A DNA stretch of 64,000 nt from Jaltomata sinuosa (lineage: Eukaryota; Streptophyta; Magnoliopsida; Solanales; Solanaceae). The translations under genes and the position numbers were made by a program. This document shows, one piece after another, positions 56,520-64,000 of this stretch. The notes below the pieces were generated by a model that was not told where the DNA came from, did no database searches, and saw only the letters and a list, made by a program, of their open reading frames with translations. The stretch covers positions 92,896 through 156,895 of the forward strand of contig QJPP01007598.1 in the NCBI GenBank assembly GCA_003996215.1, written 5' to 3'. Within the stretch, counting starts at the first letter, position 1. Every line of letters starts with the position of its first letter.

Positions 56520-56945
56520 TTGACTAAGGGTAAGACGGTGGATTCAAGTTCCATCGCACTAAAAGGGTAAGACATCGACTTGAGTTTTGGTACACTATTA
56601 TGATAAGAAGTTGGGTTTGAGTCTCATCGTATTATGTTCTAACATGCCTTTATATGGGTAAGACATTGAATTTAAGTCCTAATGTGCCATAATAATGGTA
56701 TAATGATGACTAAGGAAAAATGATAAACTTTTGATGAAAAGTCATGAAATTTGTCCAATTGATTTACTTCATTCTCTTATGTGAATGTGGTAGCAACACA
56801 TAATATGTCTGAAAAAAGACAACTGATCAAATATATAAATATGGGAGTTAAGAAAATAGTTATCATTGTGATAATTGGATTCAAATCCCACCAAATATGG
56901 TCAAACATATGGATAAGGCGTTCGGTTCAAGTCCAAACGCGATAT
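56520..56945 (+). repeat. Reiterated GGGTAAGAC...GGTTCAAGTCC module inside the Copia element
   Basis: Six diverged units carry GGGTAAGACATTG-like starts followed by a word close to the tRNA B-box (GGATTCAAGTTCC, GGGTTTGAGTCTC, GAATTTAAGTCCT, GGATTCAAATCCC, CGGTTCAAGTCCA). They are spaced irregularly, 35-200 bp. Not coding. Confidence 0.65.
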
Positions 56946-57859
56946 ATTGATGATATAATAATGACTGAGCAAATTGATATGCTCTTGATAAAAATTGTGA
57001 AGTCCAACCCATTGAATATGCTCCATTCCGTGAAATGAATGTGGTAGCAGCATATGATAAAGTTTGAAAGCTGACAAAGTCACTATTGTGGCCATATGAA
57101 TGAACTTGGGTGTGGCAGGGGAAAAATTCTGATAATTATAAAAGGAAGAACATTATGGGTTCTCAAAATGGTCCTTCAAAAGATGAAGGTAAATAGTTAC
57201 CATCAATTTAGTATGAAAGGTATTGGTCACGCTATTATCGTGCGACCTATATTGATAAGTTTAATAAATTCTCCATCAAAATATAAAGATATATAATGGT
57301 GATACACTTGACCGTTCAAAGTGATGTTGAGGTGTGTCATGTAAATATGATAAATTTTAAGTCATGACAATGAGCTTCTAATAAAAATTTATAAAACCTG
57401 TACATATGGTTATAGTCCATTCCTTAAAGAGAATGAGACTTTGTGATAATCATCATGAATGCTCGATCATTCTTGAAAGTGAATGTGTCAAGGTGTGATT
57501 AAAATCATGGATAAGAACATGCTCATATATGATTGGATAAGTGTCACATCTCGCTTTTACGAAAGGTTTGAGAGATAAAAAAAAATTATTTTGGCACAAA
57601 AATTATTGATCACATACTTTTAGTACATCATAAATATTATAGCATGTCTTATCATGAATTATCAAAGGGTAAAAGCAAGAAACAAGTCTTGCTTATAATA
57701 TTTTAATGATCATGATCGTAATTGTATAGTTTTCTCCTTAAAGGAGATGGTCACCACATGAATGGTGTGTGAAATATGTGGTACTACACAAATATGGGCA
57801 TGGTGATGGAATCACATGCGACAGTAAACTAGAAGTTTACTAAATCACATATCAGTTGG

Positions 57860-60575
57860 CATGATCGGTTGAGCATTCCGATTTAAATAAGATGCAAAAA
57901 TAATTAAGAATTCATGTGATTATATATTGAAGAAATAAAAAGTTCTTCACGAATTCTCTTATGCTGCTCGTTCTCATGATAGATTGATCATTGTACCAGC
58001 TAGGGTTGAGATTGTATCCCCTGAATTTTTAGAACGTATAGAAAAGGTGAATATGGACCCGTTCACTTGTCATGTGGACCGATTATTATTATATGATTTA
58101 ATAGATGCATTTATGAAATGGTCACATGTGCTTTGATATCAACTTGTAATTTAATTTTTGCAAGGTTGTTTGCTCGATTATTAAATAAGAGCATGGTTCC
58201 AAACTATAAATTATGTTGATAATGCTGGTTGGTTTAGCAGAAATTGTATACCTCCAATTATAGCTAACCATTGGTTATGAGAACAAATCTCCCAAAAGAA
58301 ATTTGGTATGAGATGTGATATTAAAAATGTAGCAGCACTTGTATGCATCAAGCCAACAAGATTATCCTATCATAATTGGTTCATGGTCAGGAGTTAAATA
58401 ATTCCCATCAGAAAATTTGAATGTGTTATATATAATTCAGTTGGTCCACCACTATGCACAAAGATGGGTCCCCAGTAAGGTCGGGGTAAATATTAGATTT
58501 TCTAACATTAGGAGGAGAGATGGTTACAACTGAAAATTTTGTATGGAATGAATTATCTAAATCCTCATAAAAAATGTGAACTTGAAGTTCAAGAGATAAT
58601 TCATTTGCAAAATGTTGCAAACTGATTGTCAGATGTGTTTGCTGACCCTATATTATAATCCAGTTGCAGATGCTCCAATGAGAAGTCCTTAAAGGACGGG
58701 GTTTATGACACGCCTAAAGCGTTATAGATCAACCGATTCCAAAGGTAAAACTCCTTGAAGAAGGAGACGATCAAATGATCATGATAATGAGGCAAGTTCT
58801 ATGAAAGAGCACCGACATAACACTTCATAAAATCTTGGCAAAGGTTTAGATACCTGAAAAATGATGAATATGAAGAGATCTTGATAAGTTATGTCGTATT
58901 GAAACCGATATCAAACGACCATTGATGGTATCTTTGATATAATGTATGTGCTCAATATTATAAATGGTATCGAGGATCTTGAATTCAAATATGTCAAAAA
59001 GTGTGGACAGATAAATGATTGGCCAAATAAAAATACGTAATTCAAGTATTTTATTTCGCTTGAAAAGGTGAATATTTGAACTTATAGCCCAAAGACCAAG
59101 GTATAATGTCAGTGGGGTATATAAATGATTTATTATACGAAAAGTAAAATGAAAAGTAAAATCGTAAGATATAAAGTACGGCTTGTGCCTTGGGCATATA
59201 GGTTTTTCACAAAATTCTTGGCATTATTATAGGGAGACATGTTCTCCTATGGTGGATGCAATGAGGTTTCTTTCAGTCTGGCAATACTGAAAAGCTTGAA
59301 TACATATGAATGAATGGTTGTCATGTCTTAGCTAGATAGTGACAGTTATATGAAAATCCTTGAAGAATTTATAAGGTTTTAAAGTGATTTCATTGAACAC
59401 CCCAATGGTTGTAAAATCGCTAAACATAAAGAAAGATCAATTTTGATCTCATAAAAATGATTTTAAAGTATCATATTTTAGTGAAATTGGTGCACTTATG
59501 TATAGGCGGCATTATTTACAAGAATTAAGTGATGTTGCAATCAGTCAAAAAGTGTTTATGATGATTTTACATGGATAAATCACATCTGTTGAGAACCTCA
59601 ATGATTGTGAGATCACTTGACATAAATAAAGATTCATTTCGATCTCAAGGGAAGGATGAAGAGCTTCTTGATGATGAAATTTCATATCTCAGTGCAATGG
59701 AGGCACTAATGTACCTTGCCAACAATACTTGACCATTCAGTAAGTTTATTGGTGAGATTCAGCTCATCTCCAACAAGAAGATATTAGAAAGACGGGCTAT
59801 TTATTTACATATGGAGGCACAATGATATCTTGACATTCAATGAAGCAAATAATAGTTGTCATTTCTTCAAATCATGCAAAGATAATAGTCATTCATGAAG
59901 CCAACTGCTATGCGCAAACTGACTTGCTGCTTGCTTTCTTTGAGGAATTTTGGAGTGAAGGGTTGAAGGCGTAGGCATTATTAGGGGAGACGAGGCATTA
60001 AATTGGGGTTTATCGGGACCAATGCTAGGTTCTTAGTAGCAGTCGGTGACCCTTTCCTCTTTCAAGTGGGTTGAACTCTTTTTAAGGCAAAGGGCCAAGT
60101 GTGTGCCACGAGTCCTCTGTCTTCGAAAAGGCAGAATGCTGTTATAGAATCCGCTATTTTTGGAATAGAATAAGCTTTGTGTCCTAATCAGATGTCGTGG
60201 GGCGATAAGGGGTGCTTTATCTAAACTAGGCAGGAGAACTTGGCTAACTTTCCTACTCTGATAGCATCTCTGAATGGCAGGTACCCACAACCGCCGTAAC
60301 GAAGGAATGAATCTATTAAGTGGGAAAGAGCCCTCGTAAGGCCTCTCTCATCCCTTGCTTATGCTGAATCGAGGAGATATATCAAAGGAGACAGAACAAA
60401 ACATATTTTACCAAAGTTCTTTCTCACATATGATCTTCAACAAAATGGTGAGATAGATATTCAACAGATCCGGTTGAGTGATAATCTTGCAAATTTATTT
60501 ACTATGCCATTGCTAACATCAATATTTGAGAAACTGAGATTTAATATTGGAATGCGTCATCTCCAAAATATGAAG
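57860..60575 (+). pseudogene. Decayed Copia pol (integrase, RT, RNase H)
   Basis: Recognisable short pieces in shifting frames: SPEFLERI and DPFTCHVD (integrase), PPLCTKMGPQ (integrase end), EEILISYVVLKPI, YLSAMEALMYLANNT (RT end), and QQIRLSDNLANLFT with LRFNIGMRHLQNMK (RNase H tail). Numerous stops, many at former Trp codons, and frameshifts separate them. Gag is not recognisable in 55000-57800. Confidence 0.75.
59905..60372. other. Probable mitochondrial DNA insert inside the Copia element
   Basis: GC content rises sharply and the Copia RNase H sequence stops (before 59905: TCATTCATGAAGCCAAC) and resumes (after 60372: TATATCAAAGGAGACAGAAC). The block has the feel of plant mitochondrial intergenic sequence (ATAGAATAAGCTTTGTGTCC, GGGGCGATAAGGGGTGC). 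No gene recognised, so the organelle assignment is an inference from composition and style. Confidence 0.5.
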
Positions 60576-60803
60576 TAAAGTTTCATCAGGGGGAGTAAAA
60601 TACGCGCTGCACTTTTTTTTCCTTAATCAAGATTTTGTCTCATTGGGTTTTCTTGGTAAGGTTTTTAATGAGGCAACACTCAAGGCGTATTACAAGATGT
60701 GTGTACTCTTTTTCCTTTACTAGGCTTTTTTTCACTAGATTTTTCCTATTAAGGTCTTAATGAGACATATTATCTATATTATCTATGGACATCCAAGGGG
60801 GAG

Positions 60804-61051
60804 TGTTATAAATCCACTGAATACGGATGTCCCTTCCGTAACTTTTTTTGTAATTCACGTACTAAATGAATGAACTCATTTATATCTTGTAACTTGAGAA
60901 GACTTCTTGTAACCTATAAATAGTAGACTATTCTATTATGAAAGATACACTACAATACAAAAGAAAGAAATAAGAATGACATTCTCTCTCATATCTATTG
61001 TCTCAATATCTTGCTTTATATTATTCTATATATTGCTCGTACTTTACAACA
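60804..61051 (+). repeat. 3' LTR of the Copia element
   Basis: Matches the 5' LTR over its whole length, preceded by the purine tract AAGGGGGAG and followed by the target duplication ATATA. Confidence 0.92.
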
Positions 61052-61124
61052 ATATACTAATTGTTAAACTTTTTGGACATAATTTTTTTACTGTAATAAC
61101 AAATAGAGTCCAAAATTATTTTAG

Positions 61125-61479
61125 TATCTTGGTAATAATGAGCCAAGCTAGTATTTGCGGTGAATCCCCCCGTTAAGTAGTCATGCATTACGATTGGGTG
61201 TTCTCTAGCAAATACAACTCTTTTGATTATTTCTTCGCATGTACCTGCAGTAGCATTCAAGTAATGCTCTTTGATTTCACCTGTTTCAGCCTGTGCTTTA
61301 AAAAGTGCTTCGGCACAAAATAAGAAATGATCTCTCCAATGCATAAATGGTTTTGATTTTACGTTCTCATCATCTTTGGTAAAATCAAGTCCATCGCGAA
61401 GACATTCGTAAATAGCTCTATCGTAGTTTTTAGCAGATAACCCCAATTTAGGTTTAATAGTACATTCCAACAGGGGACG
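61125..61479 (-). pseudogene. rbcL: Plastid rbcL fragment (Rubisco large subunit), nuclear copy
   Basis: The minus strand encodes CTIKPKLGLSAKNY, GLDFTKDDEN, FLFCAEAL-KAQAETGEIK, HYLNATAGTCEE and VMHDYLTGGFTAN. This is the Rubisco large-subunit region with the active-site lysines and the carbamylation-site block. It covers roughly 115 of 475 residues, with substitutions and a small deletion before PIVMHD. It ends abruptly on both sides. Not functional. Confidence 0.9.
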
Positions 61480-61964
61480 ATCACAGCTTCTCGCTTAGCT
61501 AACTGCCAAACAAGGATACAAATCAACTCCTTATATAGAATGCAGATCGACACATCCAATGAAGCATCCAGTATGGCAGACAAGCTACTTTCTTATTCTA
61601 GGACTGGAAGATCCTCATAGCTATTAGCATACCCGTACCGGCAGTTAGACTAGCACTCTCTCCCCAATCAATCGCAGTAACTGGCTGTAATAGAGCTGAC
61701 TGTCTACTATCTATGTCATGCCTTGGCAGGTGAATATGAGAGAGAGGTTGTAAGTGCATTCTCTCCTTCTCCATCTTCTGGAAAGCACTCTTTGAGCATG
61801 CTGACATAATGATTGACACTCACATCTCTCTCATTTCCAGTGATTTCGCTACAGTTTACTAGCGCATTCCTAGACTAAGACTACAACATTGAAGAAGCAA
61901 GCTCACTCTCATTCCAGGAATCAGAGGAAGGTATTATGTCCGGTAATGAAGTTAGAAGTGTTTG
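61480..61964. other. Unidentified organelle-like block between rbcL and psaA pieces
   Basis: Balanced base composition unlike the surrounding AT-rich DNA (CTGACTGTCTACTATCTATG, CGCATTCCTAGACTAAGACT). No coding sequence recognised. Lying between two plastid fragments that are far apart in plastomes, it is likely mitochondrial, but this is not shown. Confidence 0.45.
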
Positions 61965-62221
61965 GCTGCCCCAATTGATGTACAATAGAGTTGTAATTCA
62001 CTAGTTATTTCAGATGCTCGCCAAATATGAAAAAAACCATATGTTATTTGTATTCCTCGAAAACTCCCGCCTACGTCACCATTTAATATTTCTTGGCCCA
62101 CTATTGGACAAACCACCTGGGCACTAGGCCCAATGTGAGTTGGATCACTTAGCCACGCTTCATAATTAGAAAAATGAGCAACGTGGAAATACATGCCGCT
62201 CAGCCAAAGAAAGATGATCAC
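61965..62221 (-). pseudogene. psaA: Plastid psaA fragment (photosystem I P700 apoprotein A1), nuclear copy
   Basis: The minus strand encodes WLSGMYFH-A-FSNYEAWLSD, PTHIGPSAQVV-PIVGQEILN, GDVGGSFRGIQIT-GFF-IWRA and TSELQLYCT, the N-terminal quarter of PsaA. It is truncated on both sides. Changes such as Trp to Cys in the VVWPIVG motif show it is a decayed copy. Confidence 0.9.
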
Positions 62222-62224
62222 ATG

Positions 62225-62470
62225 TTCAAATCATAATTGTGACGCTCCAATAATTTTTTGAATTACTTTATATAAATTCCTGATTACACCATGGTATAAA
62301 ATATGTCTACATATTTTCAAAATAATACTCTAGCAATTGAATATCAATTTTAAACTAACAAGTGAAGTCTTACCCCCAAAATAATTTAGACCTAAAATAA
62401 TCAAAATAAGTTGATATTAGTATCGAAAAATCTTGCATAGGCCATTGATAATAAGTAAATGGAGATAGTA
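62225..62470 (+). repeat. Partial third copy of the flank of the citrate-binding locus
   Basis: GTGACGCTCCAATAATTTTTTG, then GAAGTCTTACCCCCAAAATA and CTTGCATAGGCCATTGATAA, match sequence upstream of copy B (48040-48560) and copy A (44234-44280). The gene itself does not follow. Confidence 0.7.
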
Positions 62471-62661
62471 ATTCAGAAGGTCACCAAATTATTGATAATT
62501 ATCTAACAAAGTCATGTTTCCTTTTCTTTTTTTTTGTAATAAAAAGGTCACCCAATTTTATTTATATCTCTATGTTACAACAAAGAAATATAGTCAAACC
62601 TCTTTATAGTGATAGTATTTGACGAAAAGTTTCATGATTGCTATAGCGGGCTGATCACTAA

Positions 62662-63087
62662 GGGGTCGATTGGTAGAGTGTATTAAAAAATCTAATGCGC
62701 ATTAGCTTTGTGTATTACTAATACTTTGTTTGATAAACTTTTCAATCTATGTATAACTAATGCTTCATTAGTTATAAACTCTATTGTGTATTGAGCTACA
62801 TATTATTAATACTATGAATTTCCATGTATTAATAATGCAATGAGTTCTAATACATGCATTAACACGGTTAAAAATACAATTGTCCCTCAAAACCCTTTCC
62901 ACATCATTTCTACCATATTTGTGGAGGGTATTTTTATAAATAATTTTTTTTTAGAAATTATACAATACATATTATTTTTAATACATCAAACCAAACACGG
63001 GATAAGAAAAATTTCAGCATAACTAACACCAACATTACTAATACACCATATTATGCATTATTCTTATACACTCTACCAAATGATCAC
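62662..63087. mobile_element. Tourist-like (PIF/Harbinger) MITE, 426 bp
   Basis: Ends GGGGTCGATTGGTAGAGTGTA and TACACTCTACCAAATGATCAC, flanked by TAA on both sides (62659-62661 and 63088-63090). Internal TATTAATAC-rich inverted sequence. Non-coding. Confidence 0.85.
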
Positions 63088-63208
63088 TAAATAGATACGG
63101 TTAATTCAGTCACATATGGATCCTACCCGATCCAGCCCAATCAGTGAATCCTTCCCCTAATTGGAATCAATGAATTGAGAATATTAACCCTAACAACTTT
63201 CTCCAAAG

Positions 63209-63463
63209 ATGTCTTTTCAATCAAAGTTGGAAACTTTTAGCATAACAAAATTTGTGGCAATGACCCAAGAGAAGGAGAAGAAAAAGTCGAATGAGGTAAA
63301 ATTATTAGCAAATAGAGAACCCAATCTTTTCAAAGCTCAACAGAAGAAGAAGAATAATATATCTATTTCAATTACAGAAAAGGCTAATCTTTTCAATCAA
63401 ATTACTATTATTAGCAATAGAGATGAAGTATTCAATCTTTACAGAAGAGCCGATGGATGTTGA
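63209..63463 (+). CDS. Hypothetical small reading frame or first exon
   Basis: 84 codons beginning MSFQSKLETFSITKFVAM, Lys-rich, no family recognised. A plausible donor (GATGAG/GTGAGT) lies at 63468, in another frame that would read EEPMDVDE just before it. It could be a broken first exon or chance. Confidence 0.2.
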   Translation: MSFQSKLETFSITKFVAMTQEKEKKKSNEVKLLANREPNLFKAQQKKKNNISISITEKANLFNQITIISNRDEVFNLYRRADGC

Positions 63464-63770
63464 TGAGGTGAGTTCTGATTGATTGATTCTACGTGTGTTT
63501 TTATGGCTAAGAGGTGTATTGTATTCCCATGTTTAATTGTTTTAACGAAAAAGGGCCAAAAATATTCTCGAACTATATGAAATAGAGCAAATATACCCTC
63601 CATTTCATTTTTGGCTCAAAAATACTTTGCCGTTAATATTTTACACCACAAATACCCTAATTAAAGCTAAAAGCACATCACAGACGGGAGTAATTGAAAT
63701 ACTTCAAAAAAGCCAAAAAATGCTCTCTTCTCTCTCATGCAAACCCTAGCCACTTTCTTTTGATCAGAAC

Positions 63771-64000
63771 ATGGCCATTTCAGCCATTGGCCAGCCCGAG
63801 ACGACGCCTGGCCAGTCAGTCTCACTCCTTTCTGATTCTCAATTCCCTGCATTTCCAATTGTTAGTACCATTTCCATTAATAATCCTGAATCTGTACCGG
63901 AGGATACTACCATGAAGGACCAAAATTTGCCTAACTCTAGCGTCACAATAGGTGAAGCATCTGGATCGCAAAGAGGCAAATATGCAGATCCGCTAAAACC
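63771..64000 (+). CDS. Start of a reading frame running off the window, possibly LINE ORF1 or a host gene
   Basis: From ATGGCC at 63771 the frame stays open to the window edge (76 codons): MAISAIGQPETTPGQSVSLL, then a Ser/Pro/Asn-rich stretch and GEASGSQRGKYADPLK. A Ser/Pro-rich N-terminus leading to a YAD-LK motif resembles the start of ORF1 of plant L1-type LINEs, but too little is visible. The CT-rich, ACCCTAG-containing leader at 63720-63770 could be a LINE or gene 5' end. Confidence 0.45.
   Translation, partial: MAISAIGQPETTPGQSVSLLSDSQFPAFPIVSTISINNPESVPEDTTMKDQNLPNSSVTIGEASGSQRGKYADPLK

Larger units (their letters stand above)
54669..61051 (+). mobile_element. Copia retrotransposon with two LTRs and 5-bp target duplication, interior decayed
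   Basis: 5' LTR 54669-54915 and 3' LTR 60804-61051 are nearly identical. ATATA is directly repeated at 54664-54668 and 61052-61056. A CGCTATCAGCAC sequence follows the 5' LTR at the primer-site position, and AAGGGGGAG precedes the 3' LTR. The interior has recognisable but stop-ridden pol: pre-integrase/integrase about 57860-58450, RT about 58850-59750, RNase H about 59640-60575. A probable mitochondrial insert occupies about 59905-60372. Total length 6.4 kb. Confidence 0.9.

Overview
Plant nuclear DNA, AT-rich, almost certainly from a Solanaceae species (Solanum, Capsicum or Nicotiana type). The evidence is the intron-containing genes, a TS/SolS-type SINE, a Tat/Ogre-type Ty3 retrotransposon, many MITEs, and pieces of plastid and mitochondrial DNA in the chromosome. 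I cannot name the species. There are only two convincing host protein-coding genes, one broken tandem copy and one broken eIF2-alpha copy. Nearly everything else is transposon or organelle-derived.

Layout. 1-14038: right-hand part of a very large Tat/Ogre-lineage element (gag-protease, a 188-bp intron, then RT, RNase H, archaeal-type RNase H and integrase; a long repeat-filled 3' untranslated region; a 4.5-kb 3' LTR). It lies inside an opposite-strand, tRNA-Asp-primed, Athila-like element (14039-16070). 16071-18600: decayed remains ending in a SIRE-like Copia LTR. 18600-21700: intergenic DNA with three MITE-like elements. 21722-22360: eIF2-alpha pseudogene on the minus strand. 23400-34800: a TOM1-like (VHS-GAT) endosomal sorting gene on the plus strand. 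I could reconstruct nine coding exons that join in frame to 400 codons; its introns carry a SINE, two Stowaway MITEs and a Copia fragment. 35141-38381: a nest of elements, with a MITE split by a 2.8-kb hAT-type element (8-bp target duplication) that itself carries a C-rich minisatellite and mitochondrial atp6 and large-subunit rRNA fragments. 41921-42574: MULE-type MITE with a 9-bp target duplication. 44579-45802: citrate-binding-protein/alginate-lyase-2-like gene. 49172-50744: its dead tandem copy. 53.2-54.0 kb: plastid ycf3 fragment. 54669-61051: Copia element with both LTRs and a perfect 5-bp target duplication, decayed inside and carrying a probable mitochondrial insert. 61125-62219: organellar patchwork with rbcL and psaA pieces. 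62662-63087: Tourist-like MITE. 63771-64000: start of an ORF running off the window.

How parts work together. The Tat/Ogre element appears to use splicing to choose between Gag-protease (unspliced; the stop codon lies in the intron) and Gag-Pol (spliced). The two host genes look unrelated. The tandem citrate-binding locus acts as a dated recorder of insertions: one MITE is shared by both copies and is older than the duplication, while others occur in one copy only. The most unusual pattern is a set of GC-rich palindromes built on GTGACGGNCCGTCAC. It occurs in the LTRs of two different retrotransposon families in this window, along with shared flanking words.
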